Assembly: GCA_964036155.1 (NCBI GenBank)
Contig: OZ038423.1
Coordinates: 7,579,249 to 7,643,248 of the forward strand
Direction of reading: 5' to 3'
Source of the DNA: Diploscapter coronatus
Lineage: Eukaryota; Nematoda; Chromadorea; Rhabditida; Rhabditidae
DNA: 64,000 nt
Shown here piece after piece: positions 37,080-49,590 of this stretch (position 1 is its first letter; each line of letters opens with the position of its first letter). Below the pieces are notes generated by a model. It was not told where the DNA came from, made no database searches, and saw nothing but the letters and a program-made list of their open reading frames with translations. A program made the position numbers and the translations under genes.

Positions 37080-38011
37080 CACGAATAAACGAACAACTGT
37101 CAAAAAGGGTCCGGACAATTGTAAAAGTGTCCCGAATCTGAACCAAACCCATATGGGTGGATACACCCATGGGCCCTAATCATAAAAATGGGAAGATAAG
37201 GCCCTCCGCCCCCTAAAGTGGGCGAGGTTAGGTGGAGAGGTCAAAGTTGGGAGTTTTGACGATTTGACTTTAAACAGAGGGTACAAATAAAAGTTTTGCT
37301 ATAAAAGATTTTCAAAAAGTTATGGATTTTTGAAAATTTTTGCCATTTCGTGGGGAGACCCATTCGGTCCACCGTATCACACCTACCATTACAGCTAGAC
37401 CCAAAGTGTTTTCATAAAAGTTGTTCAGTTTGATGAGCTCTATCGATTGGTATACATATTGGGGGTCTAATCCTCAAAATTGAAAATTCGATTTTTGGGT
37501 CGCCAACTTTGGTGCAATGGTAATGTTATAGGTGTCCCCCTTTTTGGGATCTAATTATTGGTATATGAGGTGTAAAATATAGGAAGAATCCAAATATGCA
37601 ATAAAATTTTAGCAACAAACAACAAAACTTTCGAGTTATGATCGATTTTATGCAAAAAGGCATGTTTTTGAAACTGCCACTTTTGACTTTGAGACCCCTC
37701 CCGCACCCAGAAAGTGGCTGACCTCCCCAAATCTATATATCAAAAGATGGGCAATTATATGGACTACTTAATACTCTTTAAATTTCTCGAAAATCTTTTA
37801 TAGCACAAAAGTTTTCTTTGTACCTCCTGTTTACAGCCAAATAGTCAAAACTCACAACTTTGACCCCCCACCTAGCCCCACCCAATTTTGGGAGCGGAGC
37901 TTGATCTCCCCATTTTTGTGATTAGTGGCCATGGGTGTATCCACCATATAAGTTTGGTTCGGATCCGGGACACTTTTGCAATTGTCCGGACCCTTGTTCC
38001 AGCTATTCGTG
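37080..38011. repeat. Palindromic element between the GT11-like genes
   Basis: Arms near 350 bp. Ends read CACGAATAAACG and (inverted) ATTCGTG, with internal mirrored blocks GGGTCCGGACAATTG and GGATACACCCATGG. Bracketed by the direct repeat at 36.8 and 38.8 kb. No transposase seen. Confidence 0.75.
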
Positions 38012-39128
38012 GAGTGTTTTAAAGAATTTTTGACTACTTATGGGCATTTTTCATCGATTTCTGAGATTTTTATGACTTGAAATAGTTGAATTTCTCCGAG
38101 ATGGATGAATGAAATAAATATGCTTAAGTTTGTCCAGAATATTCGAAACGAATGATAGAACCTGAAATGGCGAGTTGAAATGAAGAGATTGTAAAAAAAA
38201 ATTACAATCCCAAATCTGTTGCCTGAATTATTGTACCGTATTTGTGAGCCTGAAGCTAATATCTGGAAGACTACAAATTGTTCAGACTGCCTAACAATGT
38301 GATTTTAGTCTGAGTCATGACCTAGATTACTGTATGTCTATGTCTTGTGTTTCCTCATGTCATGCGGTTTACAAGTTGCCAAATAAAGGAAAAATGATTT
38401 TGAAAAGGTATATAAGAAAAATTGAATAAAGCGCCATCAAAAGTATATACCACTTTATGAAATGAGCATTACAGCTAATTGACACGTTGATATCGAAATT
38501 ATGGCTTCATATTTGGATTCAGCGATCCCGAAAACAGTACTGTACTTTTCTACCTGATTACGTGTCTTTCATGCTATACTAACTTTCCTAACTTTCCAAA
38601 AAATCACTTTAGGAATTTGAATTTTTTGACACGTCGCCACGTGTGAAATAAAGTAGGAAAAGAAACTCTTATCATTTCATACCCTCTCGTAGCCTTTTAA
38701 TATGTATATATTTTAACATTCTCTTCAAATTTTTAAAATCCCTCTAATAAAAATCACAAAATTAATCTCTCCTATTGAATTTCCGATCGAAAGCATGACC
38801 ACATGAATGGATATATTTGTTCATTTGTCCTCGAATTATCGAATCCTTTGTTTTCATCCTTCCACTAAAAATCAATGTCTGATGGTGCTTTCCTTCGAAA
38901 TCCGAAAATCGCGAAAACGAAAACGGGAATAAAAGTTGGCGTTAGTCTCGTAAGCGACGAATAAAGCCAGAGCGCGAAAACCCCTTTTTCTCGTATTGCC
39001 AAGTGACATTTTTGGAAAGGAGGGAACGGCGTGTGTTTGTCTGTGTGCACGCTTAGTTCTCGAATACTAAGGATGGTAGTCCCCAAGTGTTATACATGGC
39101 TGGAAAGGTCTTTTCGTCCTGGTGTGCA
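38012..39128. repeat. Direct repeat copy 2 and surrounding sequence
   Basis: 38700-38900 holds the second copy of the direct repeat. 39030-39128 is a member of the dispersed TGTCTGTGTG family. No exon supported in the rest. Confidence 0.6.
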
Positions 39129-39310
39129 ATCAGGGATGTTAACGGGTCAGAAAATTGCGACCCTAACCCGACCCAATCCGACATTCTAGATGACTTCATT
39201 TTTGCGACACTAACACTGACACTGCAGTGTCATCAGTGTCAGTCTCATTTCAAAACTCTAGAATGACTGGACCCAACTCGAAATTTCGGATCGAAGTCAA
39301 TATCCCTGAT
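39129..39310. repeat. Small MITE
   Basis: Inverted ends ATCAGGGAT / ATCCCTGAT with mirrored ATTCTAGA and a central ACTGACACTGCAGTGTCATC palindrome. Confidence 0.65.
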
Positions 39311-39587
39311 TATCTATTAGTTCACGTCATCATGACATTTACTAAAAAGGCTCAACATTTAATAGAACAGCGTACGACACTTTAGCTCACGACATTCCGT
39401 CTGTTAGAAATAGAGCTGTTTATTTTTGTTGCTAGTATCCTGATTACTCGAGTTCTATTTGTAGTTTGAGTTTTATTAGAAGTACAGTAGTCGGTGAGTG
39501 GTAGGAATAGGAGGAGCCTCGATATTTTTAAAGTCCCTTATAAATTCTGGCAACGAATCTATGAAAACATTCCCTTTTTCCAATTTA

Positions 39588-40350
39588 ATTAAGACAGTCC
39601 GTGAGAGATTCAACCAAGGGGTGACCAGTGGCAAAAGTCGGTTTTTCGAGGTTTTTTAGTGGTTTCTGACTATATTCTGCCTGAAAATCGTAATTCCAAG
39701 GTTATGTACACTTTTTTGAAAATGCATCCTGAGGAGGTTATAGTCTAATGGGATCTGGTTGATCAATCCAGTTTCCAATTTGCCACTAGCGAGTTTAGGG
39801 GAATGATAGCAGAAGTGTAATTGTAATTGTCTCAACCTCAAACTTGGGCAATTAAACCTTTATTAATGATAAAAAAAAATTAAAATATAAACAAATCGGG
39901 GTTAGGCGCATAACTGTAAGTGATCTGAGAAGCAATTTAGAGAGCGAGACAGGGCTGGTGAAAGGAATGTGAAAAGAAAAGCCCGGCCCCGCTCTACTTA
40001 ACAAAGAAGGGGACGAAATGGCAGCTGTCCGAACTTAGTTAGTGGGCTTCTGCCTCCCTTTATGAAAAGTCGATTTATCGACAGGGGTCGAAAATGTTCG
40101 AGAAGTCTCAAAACCTATATCAGAGCTGAACGCTCTGATATAGGTTTCGGAGTGTCGGGATGACTTTTGACATTTTACCCCCGGGTCCCGGTACCCGAAC
40201 CTCGACTTGAAAACTCGAGGAAAAAATCCCAAAATTATGGTTTTTCGGATCGAATATAGTCAGAAACAACTAAAAAATCTCGAAAACCGAAACCTTTGCC
40301 ACTGGTCACCCCCACTCTATAGAGAGTCGATTCTCTCACAGGCTACCTTA
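39588..40350. repeat. Palindromic element with GTGACCAGTGGC arms
   Basis: Left arm TTAAGACAGTCCGTGAGAG then GGGGTGACCAGTGGCAAAAG. The right arm mirrors it (CTTTGCCACTGGTCACCCC, then CTCTCACAGGCTACCTTAA). A central block (CTATATCAGAGC...) is shared with the elements at 26.1, 56.5, 57.4 and 59.5 kb. Confidence 0.75.
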
Positions 40351-40535
40351 AGCATTTTATGTGAAGGAAGCGACATCGAAATATTTTTAATTCTATATGG
40401 ATTCTCTATTTGAAAGAAATAGAAAAGAATAAGGTAATTAAATAGAAATAAAATTAAGGAGTTATTTTATTCCTTACATCATTAAAATTCAATTACTTCC
40501 CAAAATAAACCATCGTTCTGTATCAATAGTTCAAA

Positions 40536-41963
40536 ATGATGCGACGTTTTCCAATATTCATGATTTCTTTACTTGTATTTTTCTGTCTATACATCGTCGT
40601 CTACAAATATTCGAATATACAAATTCCCATAACGATTCAAATTTCGACTTCTAAAAAGATATTCAACCCTAATAGCTTTATACCCGAGCCTAAATACTTA
40701 ACGTTACAACCGAATTACGGTAGATTGGGTAACCAAGTATGATCATTTAATTTAAACTTTGAAAATAAACTTAAGTTTAGTTATTCCGAATTTTGTCCGG
40801 ATATGGCATAGCTAGATCATTAAATCGTTTGCATAATTTCTGGGTTCCGAATGATTACGCTAAAGAGATCGACAAACTTCGATTAAAATTAGAGAAAATA
40901 TTTCCTAATTTGAATAATTCTTACGTCTTTGCTGTGTGTGAATTTTATAGTTTCGGGTCCAAAATCTGGGAGGTCGAAAATAGGATGAGAAAGAATGATT
41001 TAAGAATAATCTCTTTTTTACACGCTATTGCTCCCTTTCTAGAAGACTGAAAATAATCGTGCAGTTTTGTGCCTCATAGATTACGGACCCAACCATGTAT
41101 AAATCATGAAATTATTTAAAAATTAAGAAATTTAACCATAGTACTACGACGAAAAGTGTTGAATTCGGTCTGTTTAATGGTCACTTTACATGTTGTGTTT
41201 ATGAGGATCCAATTAAGTAAGTCTTATAATTAGTTTAAATTTAATTAAAATCTTTTTAGGCTAAGAAAATATTCAAACTATACTCACCTAAGGATAGGTC
41301 TAGTTTACGCTCAGTCTCCATATTATTGGCGATCTCATGAAAATGAAGTTCGAAAATTATTGATCTTTGGAAATTCAACTATTTCTGAGGGGGATAAAAT
41401 TATTAAGGATTGGAATATGTAAGTTTAAATCGAATTTAAAAGACCTTAACTTGCTATTTAGAGATATGAACAAAGATTTATATCATGTTTGCGTTCATTC
41501 ACGAAGAACTGATTTTATTAATAATAAAGAAGCCTCAGAGAAGGACTTTACGATTAAAGCTGTAAATTTCATTATGGAAAATGAAATTTCAGTAATTGTT
41601 AATTTAAAATTTCCTCAAAATTTTCAAAATTCAGGAAAAATCCGGAATTGTACTTTTTGGTGATGATAGGGCATTTAATGAAGGCCTAAAAGAAGATTTA
41701 AAGAAAATATATTCAGATGAAATAGTATTTTAATTACATGGCTATTTAGAACTTAACATAATTTTAAGAGTTATTACATTGTGGAGTCTTCTGAGGGAGT
41801 GGAGTGGTATTTAAGCTCGAAACTCTGTACCTCAACACTAATAACGGCTTCTGAATCCACTTTCAGTTGGTTTATTGGATATCATTCTAAAAATAATTCG
41901 AACGTCTATTATGATAATTCCATTACGCAAAAATCACACCCTACCATGGATATATTTCCGTAA
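40536..41963 (+). CDS. GT11-like alpha-1,2-fucosyltransferase
   Basis: Seven exons (40536-40736, 40781-40935, 41142-41216, 41260-41418, 41462-41591, 41635-41724, 41769-41963) join in phase to 334 residues, a normal GT11 length. Residues 7-22 (IFMISLLVFFCLYIVV) form the signal anchor. GRLGNQLFRILSGYGIARSL matches the N-terminal GT11 motif, HFTCCVYEDP a nematode-typical block, VCVHSRRTDF the GDP-fucose-binding motif and ASESTFSWFIGYHS the C-terminal motif. It is predicted to transfer fucose from GDP-fucose onto glycans in the Golgi. It lies downstream of a diverged paralogue in the same orientation, pointing to tandem duplication. The 3' end is uncertain: a reading frame continues after a possible 22-bp interruption to 42117, so the stop at 41961-41963 may not be the only one. 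Confidence 0.83.
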
Positions 41964-42149
41964 TTGGCATATTTGCCATAGCAATCTTAAATGGTTAAAT
42001 TTAGGAAAGAATGGAAGCCTCTATATTTCATCAACAATACTACGATTTCGATATTTCCGATTTCGAAACAGATTCGATCTAAATATAATACTCAATAAAA
42101 AATTTAAATTATTATAAAATATAATTGAAAATATATAATTTCATTAAGA

Positions 42150-42965
42150 ATGAATGTCAGGAAAAACTAAAGTCTTAGCCAAGAGGTTGTTTCCAGGGGT
42201 CCGTCGATTTGGCTGATTTTCACAAGGTTTGTTCAGTTTTTCACGCTGATCATCATGATGTGGTTTGCTTTTCGAAAATTGATTACTGTAGAGGATTATG
42301 GTAGCTTAAAGTTTCGACAGACCCGACCTCGGGAAAAAAATCATAACTTTCTTATTTCTGGACCAAATTAAATGATTCTTTTTTGTAGACTTTGTCGAGG
42401 AGAATATGGCAAAAATAAAAATAAAATTTTTAGAAATTATTTTTGCGGGAAAAAATTCCCTACTCAAATTTCGAACTATCCCAAAAAGGATCTTAAACGT
42501 CTAACTTTTCGAATAGAAAATATTATCACTTGTAAATTGTAAAGACAGCTTATTTCTCTTGTCGTCCTACTTACTTTTTTGAAGGAATAGTATGGTGAAA
42601 AATGATAGTAAGATATAGGATTGATGTGAGGAAAAAGCAAACAATCATTATCATATAGCTCATTGCATAGCGTCTTTTACTTGTAGAACGGTCTAGATGT
42701 CAGAAATGATCTTTATCAACTATCTTCGATATCAAAGTTAGCATATGGCTTATCCATGGTGTATTAAGATTTTGTTGGACAATGCCACAGTTAAATTGTT
42801 TTGTTGGACAACGCTACAGACTCGTATATAGGGTAACTTCGAGTAAATTTTTCCTACCAAAAATATTATCCTAAATTGACTTTTTATTTTTGTCATATTC
42901 TCTTCGACAAGGTCTACAAAATAAAAAAAATCATCAAATTTAGCCTGATACACAGGAAGATATGA
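42150..42965. repeat. Half-palindrome related to 57733-58719
   Basis: Begins GGGGTCCGTCGATTTGGCTG (from 42196) with TGAATGTCAGGAAAAACTAA before it, like the arms at 57.7 kb, and carries the CTTTCTTATTTCTGGACCAA block. The second arm is not obvious, so it looks like a degenerate or truncated member. Confidence 0.65.
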
Positions 42966-42990
42966 TTTTTTGAAAATAATGTATAAAAAG

Positions 42991-43374
42991 TAGGAACCGC
43001 CAGCCCTTTTGCCAAATTCACCCTGGCACCATGTTTCCTACATTTTTCAGGGGCTGAGGTGCCTCTCTAACCATCCCCACCGAAAAAACCACGAAAAAAT
43101 ACGTTACTGATAAAAAATTTGATGTATATTTTTTATAACTCAAAATATTAGCATTGTCGTAATTTGGTGTGCATTTGACGCGCATTTGCGGCCTTTTTTT
43201 GCATCCAATCAATAAATCGATATCAACACGTGAAAGAGCGGTATCGAATTGTATAGTAGGTACCGATCAATTATGAAAAACAAATAAAATAAGAAAAATC
43301 GGCGATAATCGAAAGGGCTATCAACTATGGACAATATTGAATCAAGTGAAAGGGGCGGGGCCTGGCGGTCCCTA
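42991..43374 (-). mobile_element. hAT-like non-autonomous element, copy 3 (internally deleted)
   Basis: Ends TAGGAACCGCC and GGCGGTCCCTA. Terminal 120 and 230 bp match the 15238 copy, but about 580 bp of the centre are missing. Flanks TAAAAAG and TGAAAAG match at 6 of 7. Confidence 0.82.
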
Positions 43375-43849
43375 TGAAAAGCGTTCTATTTATATCCAAA
43401 AGTGATTCCCACAAAAGGATTAACCAATATTTTTTTTTAAATCTCGACGTCAGTGACTCGTACATAATTTCTTTTCGACGTCCGTTGCTCGTACATCACA
43501 GATAAAAATATTTTGGTGACTGATTCCATATTTGAGGGACTTTCACCTGCGAATAAAACCTCCGCTTTTATTTTTTTTAAATATAAAATCCCTTTTGAAT
43601 GGGTTTCTTATAGTTCTTATAATCCTAGTATTGAATAAAGCTTTCTACAGTATTTTACTAACGTTATTGAACAAGTGTAGGGAGATCGCAACGCCCGTGA
43701 AGTTAATAAATTTGTCGATGAAGGTCTAATCCCGCCCCGATTAGCTGCCAGCCACCATTGACTTCTTCAGTTTTCACTCTTCCTCTCCAATCTTGTACGC
43801 GTCTTTATCTTGTCATGTTCAGTCATTTAGATTGTCACAATCAAGTTTG
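43375..43849. other. Intergenic; probable promoter of the DUF268 gene
   Basis: No exon or repeat seen beyond the MITE edge. The gene start at 43850 lies here because the in-frame ORF extends only 57 bp further upstream and the signal anchor begins after it. Confidence 0.4.
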
Positions 43850-46800
43850 ATGAGTGCAACTGGGAAACAAACAACTGTCCTTCTGTCGGCTATTCTTGCC
43901 ATCGGACTTGTTTATTATTTTAATCGAGGTGTTTCCAACGGGGCTCAGCTTTGGAAATTCGATCTCCCGGAGCGGCCAGATATCCTAAAAAGAAAGTAAG
44001 CTTTTGAGATTTCTAGACCTTTATTTATAAAAGCCCGAGGAAAAGGATAGCCGCCAAATTTGCACAAGGCAGTAGAAGCATATGGCTAATTTAGGAGGGA
44101 GCCTTTGAATGCCTCGTGAACAATCTTTTCATAGTCTAAATCTTTTCTAAGCCATTAAAATTTTAAATTATTCAAATTAAGATTAAAATCATTTTACTCA
44201 TTTTCTTCTCCAACGGCCATCACAAACTTTTCCCAAATGGCACTCAAAGGGTAACTCGGAAATGTCGCAGCTTTTTATAGAATAGAGTAAAATCACAACA
44301 ATTCACCGCAATAATTATTTTTCTTATCAAGGATCGATATTTCATTATCATGGACACTATATTTTTAAAATTTTCGTCAACCTTGGCATGCATTAGTTAA
44401 AGATTTAAACTATTGATGCTCTAATGGATATATGAAAGCTTTATCAATGGCAGGCAAGCGATAGATACTAAAATTAAAAAAGAACTGTAATATAAATTTA
44501 TTGTACAAACACGTAGTTTACATTGCAATAAATAATAGCAAGTTTTGAGAAAAGAATCACTAGGAAAACCTAGGCATTCACAATCCTCAAAATAATACCC
44601 TAAAAACACTAGAAGTTCAGAAATCTGAAGGAAATAGAGGTTTTAGAGAGGTGTGATTCCAGAAGTACGTCATAGACCCCTAAATCGACTACTAAAATGA
44701 CCATTCGGAACGGCAAGCCCCACATAGCATCGGAACAAATTAGAATATAGGGGAGATATCTTCCGAGTCTTGCTCAATAAGCGTCTACGAACATTTTGAC
44801 ACCAAACTTGAATTTTTCCGATAAAGAAAAATGATTCTAGAAGATTTAAAATTTTATTTTTCCAGAAAAGAGCCTGAAACGTGCAGAATGGGTCCTACTA
44901 GCAAAGAATTGGCCGGACGAACGCCGTGCAACAGCCTCCCGGCTGCTGTTCGGAAGCCGGGCGGCAGTTTCACTGGCGTTCGTCCGGTCAAATTTTTTGA
45001 AAGTATAACTGAATGTTATTCATAAAACTGTTCTTGAAGAAGTCGAAATTTTGATGAGAAATGAATAATTACATAATTAGGCAATTACCTGAGATAACTA
45101 GGGCTTAATTTGATCAAACTAATTAATCTTTTATTATAAAGTTCTCTCTTTTCCTTTTTTCAACTCCCCCTTCTTTTCCCCTTTTCGCTCTTTTCGTCTC
45201 TTCACGCTCTTCGCTGTTCGCTGAGCAGCGTGCGATGCAATGAGGGGAGGCGAGGAAGTATTAGCAGAAAGGCTAGAGTAAATTCGCGCCTATGCACCAC
45301 TTGACAGGCCGTGTACTAGGGACCATTTTCAGGAAAATAATTTAAGTCGAAGAAGAGTCAAAAACCAAAGAAATTTGCAGGAGTTTGACTACCAACAAAG
45401 GACAAGTTAGTTACTATACCATCAATGAAGAAGTTTTCAAGCCAAACGGATTCGAAATCATTTCTGCCAGAGAGCCAGTGCCTCTTCTAAAGAACACTAA
45501 GCCTAAAACGTGTGATCAGGTAAGACCAAATATGTCTTGCGGCCGTAATCTAAGCTCAGATCTTCTCTTCATGGCTAGATATCGCATTGAAATATAATCC
45601 GCCATCTTCTCCTCCAGAATCAATTCCTCCCGAACTGATTTCCGAGTTCACTATGAATGGTCACGCTATACTTGCAAAGGTAGTTATTTTTACGAGGAAG
45701 ACTCTTTTTGAATGGCTGAGTAGAACCTAATTTAGGACTATCATAACAACATGGCGAAGCCGATGCCAAAGACTTGGGACCAAATCCCCGATTGGCTGAA
45801 TCGTGATCCACTAACCTTCTCATCTTATGGAGTTGAAGGAAGTGAGCGCATTAAATTTTCTTTTTAACAGTTTAAATTTTGCAGTATCAGTGCTGCACTC
45901 CATAAAGTATATGAACGTCACTGGCATGAATGGGATAGTAATCGGATCTGAAAAGCCCTGGGTCGAAGTAATTGCGCTCCAAAATGGAGTCAACTCGCTG
46001 CTTACGGTGGAATATCAAACTACGATAATCTTGGGCGAGAGTAGAGTCAAATGGATCCATCCTTTCGAATATGCGAAGAATTGGAAAAAGTAAGTTGGTT
46101 CCCAAAAATTACGTACAAAATTATTTTTAGACAAGGGCAATTCGATTTTGCGGTGTCTTTCTCTTCCATTGAGCACAGTGGATTACAAAGATATGGAGAC
46201 CCTCGGGATCCGATTGGAGACATTCGAGAAGTTCAAAAAGTTTGGTGTATGCTGAAGAAAAGAGGCATTTTCTTCTTGGGATTGCCGAGAGGACAAGATC
46301 AGCTGGTCTATAATGCACATCGAATATACGGAAGGATCAGATTGGCCATGATTTTTGATGGTTAGTCTGTTTTGACCCTCTGCTTATCAGCCCATTCCTC
46401 AGGAAGCTGGAGGAGGGGGACCAAGTCAGGGAATAGGCCATTTATAGACCCCACAGAAACTTACCTAGTTAGACTATATAGAATCTCAACACGGGTGATT
46501 GTGCACCCTTTCGATTTTCTCTGACCTTCTCTAAGCATAGTTAGAGGCAGATTTGTTTCACTGCGTCCCTCCTCGCCTTGAAATTCTCACTGCACGCGTA
46601 TGGTCTCGGCAGGGCTGAGTGGCGACACTTCTTGTTGGATTAGTTTTCGAGCCTCTGGCGATCAAACGGCCCATTGGCTCTCTTTCTTTCTTATTCTCTC
46701 TCTGAAAAGTGGGCTAAATTTTGGGAAACCCGGCAATGATTTTGAGATAAACGGACTATGAGGAAAATACAAGACAATTGAAAGCAAATGGATAAAAAAC

Positions 46801-47114
46801 TTGGAATCAAAAATATTTAGCGAAATAAAACCTTGTCAATTCAAACAGCATCAATAAACAACAAAGAAGAGAAGAGGATCAGAAATTATTTGCTTGGTTG
46901 CCCTTTTTAGAACCTTTTTTGCCAATTTGTTTTGCAAAAAATATGGGTTTCGATTTAATCTTGGCGGGAAAAATAAATAACCGCTTTATTTTCAGGATTC
47001 GAGCTCCTCCACGTCTTCAGAGAGAATAATCCCCAGCCATTCCAACTCAAAAACGAAGACTTGACTAGTACGGGTTATGTAATCCAAGACATATTTGTTC
47101 TTCGAAAATTGTAA
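43850..47114 (+). CDS. DUF268 protein (methyltransferase-like, type II membrane)
   Basis: Seven exons (43850-43995, 45381-45519, 45560-45679, 45736-45841, 45885-46089, 46131-46360, 46996-47114) join in phase to 354 residues. Residues 8-21 (TVLLSAILAIGLVY) form a signal anchor. The DUF268 domain covers about 155-354: VIGSEKPWVEVIALQNGVN with LLTVEY (Rossmann-like, resembling a SAM-binding loop), FDFAVSFSSIEHSGLQRYGD, a WCMLKKRGIFFLGLP strand-turn and a C-terminal FVLRKL. DUF268 proteins are nematode-expanded and structurally methyltransferase-like; the substrate is unknown. Introns 1 (1.4 kb) and 6 (0.6 kb) are unusually long for this window; intron 1 holds a GC-rich palindrome and a fragment of the 24-kb inverted-arm element. 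Confidence 0.87.
44909..44991. repeat. 83-bp GC-rich near-perfect palindrome in DUF268 intron 1
   Basis: TTGGCCGGACGAACGCC (44909-44925) pairs with GGCGTTCGTCCGGTCAA (44975-44991) with one mismatch. The interior (CTCCCGGCT ... AGCCGGG) also pairs around a TTCG-containing loop. Much more GC-rich than the intron around it. Could be a tiny MITE or a structured RNA segment. Confidence 0.75.
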
Positions 47115-47937
47115 AGACTCCAAGTTTCTAATAAAAATTTGTGTAAATCCGTGAGTCAGAAATCCATGAGCAGACCGACAGATGACCCTCGCTAGGTTCT
47201 CTGCCGACATTTGCAGCCAAGTTTATTAGGTGGGGCGGATGTCGCAAACTCCGCTCATTTCCTCTCGCCCTTTGCTTGGACTCCTAGTTCCAAAATAAAT
47301 CCGATTTTCTGAATATTTTCTTTTTTGAAAATCAAAATTTCATCGAGATATGACCAACTATTAAGTCTAAGTCTTTGAAGGGCAAGAAAATCTTCATTCG
47401 TGGCTTAAAATCACCAGTGAATAGCTTGTTGAATCTCGGTGATTTATCAATGAAATTTCGCTTTTCAATAAATAAAATATTCGGGAAAATCACTGGGTAT
47501 CTTGACATAAGAAATCGGTTACGAACTGATTGAACTATGCCTTCATCTTTTTCTTTAAAGCTTTATCGTCTCTGTTTGTTTGTTTGTGTGTGTGAAGCCG
47601 GTTTTGTCAAGGATTGTCGAAATCCCCATTGTCACTGTGTGGGCGGCTGCTTGGGCCGAAGGGCCCGGCGCTTCCACTTGTTTATCCAACTACCGTAAAG
47701 CCTCGAATAGAAGCCCACCCCGGGGCTCAACTTTATTGTAATTTTTAGATTAGTTTTTAGTGGTTTTTATGGTTTGTTGTGTTCTGGGATCGTACTAAAG
47801 TCCCCCTCACGTGAACTGAACCTCGTGTGAACTATCGTATTACCTCGCGCGAGTCTAATTATACAGTAATTGGGCAAGAATTTAGTCGGTAATTTTTACA
47901 TGAAATTGTAGAGGGAGTAAATACCGACGAGATTCAT
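47115..47937. other. Intergenic region between DUF268 and the duplicated block
   Basis: No exon supported. It contains a TTTGTTTGTTTGTGTGTGTG simple repeat near 47575 and a GGGCCGAAGGGCCCGG palindromic patch near 47655. Confidence 0.45.
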
Positions 47938-48347
47938 GTCAATTTTATTGCAAATTGTTTGCCTCTGATTCTTTCGATTTGGGTTTGTATTCGTAGCAAT
48001 ATTCACATAAATATTTATGTCACGTTTCTCCCAAGGCATCCTGAAATAAAGACAATTTATTTGCATTCTACAAAATTTAGCTCATATAATTTCTAGCTAT
48101 GCAAAATTAGGACTTCAATACTTTAAAATTAAAAAAAAAAAAGTGATAGCAGAATGAATACAAATAATTAGCTTTATCTTCATTAGACTCAAATCGAGTT
48201 GTCATGAAATATTGTGATATGAGAAAACCTCAGATCCAAGTTGATCTTTTTACCTGTAATGCTTGTATGCTTCATACAGAACTGACTGGTTTCCATGCGG
48301 CCAACCTCGACTGGACACTCCATTCGCAATTATGGTCAAATTTGGAT
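47938..48347 (-). pseudogene. Remnant of the duplicated glycosyltransferase (parts of exons 4 and 5)
   Basis: 47938-48041 matches exon 5 and about 48268-48347 matches exon 4 (ANGVSSRGWPHGNQS) of the gene at 13255-15128. Exons 1-3 and 6-8 are absent: the left edge cuts exon 5, and at 48347 the homology jumps after about 40 bp of filler to sequence equivalent to 15175. It cannot encode the enzyme. Confidence 0.85.
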
Positions 48348-49590
48348 GTTTAGTGCTCAAGAATGTAAAAACTGCGATAATTTAATTCAAGTAATTTCTA
48401 TTTTTTATGTCCCCAAATCTCTCAAACATAATAAATCGGTATTTAATTCAAAAACTAATGAAAATGAATTGTTTTATGCTTTCATACGTTGGTGTTTCCC
48501 TGAAATCCTTTGTTAGACCTTCTGCAAATAACTACTAAACCTTTGAATTTTTCTCAAATATCATCATCATTTTTGCCGAAAGAATGAAAAAAAAAAACCG
48601 CTAAAAGAATTCAAAATGATCAGTTTAATAACACACAGAAGAACTATTATATCGTGTAGCTCATGTTTTCTAAGGTAAGCATACCCACTTCGATTTTTAT
48701 GATCATGTGACATTTTTAACGATTGGGCTATATTTTCAAATAGTAGTCAATTTTTTGTTCAATTTTATTCATTACGAACAGATTTGTCTTCAAAAGGAAA
48801 TATAAGAAGCGTATAATTCTGTATCATAAATCGACGATCCAAATTTTAGGTGAGAAAAATTGCATGCGTGGGAGCAGGTTATGTCGGTGGGCCGACTTGC
48901 GCGATGATCGCTCACAAATGTCCAGATATCCAGGTAAATATTATTTGTCCATTATTGCTGTTACAAATAGATAATGACCATTTTGGCATTCTCTAATCAG
49001 ATATCTCTTTGCCAGTGCTACATCAGAGTTCTATTAGAGAAGTGCTGAATTAATTTCACTGTTTTTGGCAGTGATTTGTTGATCTATCTTGACATTGGGC
49101 TTACTTTTGGGCCGGGAATAAAACTAGGTCATGAACTATCAGTCTGTTTTCTATTTCCTATCCGTTATCATTGGTGAGTGTGGTGACGAATACTTACCAG
49201 GCTCGAAAGTTTAAACCCTGCACGACATTCAAGGCAGTCGGAGTGTCTAAGAGTTAACATTCCAGCTTTGGAAATTTAGAAAATTTAAGCTGCCATTTTA
49301 TTTCACTTCAGGTTCAAAATGAAATGCAATGAAGTAGAAAATGCATTGACGCTACTGAGATTTCTCAATCAAAAGTACAAAAACTGATTTCAATCCTATA
49401 AATGATTTGAAATCAGCGTCAATTTGACTAATATAAATCGGATTTTGTGGATAAATTTGAATATTCTCTTCAATTTATCTTATTGTAAATGATCTGATAA
49501 AATTTTAAATCTGCGAAGGATTAATCGTTTAGCAAAATTCTAATAGCATAATTTTAATGACGTTTATTTAGATGAATGTTATTACTAAAA
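47938..49590. repeat. Segmental duplication, copy B (mate of 13957-17654)
   Basis: Same orientation as copy A. It lacks the MITE and the SINE, showing single-copy target sites at 48440-48447 and about 48656-48672. It continues into the complete sqv-4 gene beyond 49590. Confidence 0.85.

Noticed and set aside
44866..45002. Possible extra exon of the DUF268 gene across the GC-rich palindrome (acceptor TTCCAG, donor GTATAA)
   Set aside because: It is open in the right entry phase, but its length leaves the wrong exit phase for the next exon, and exon 1 joins exon 2 in phase without it.
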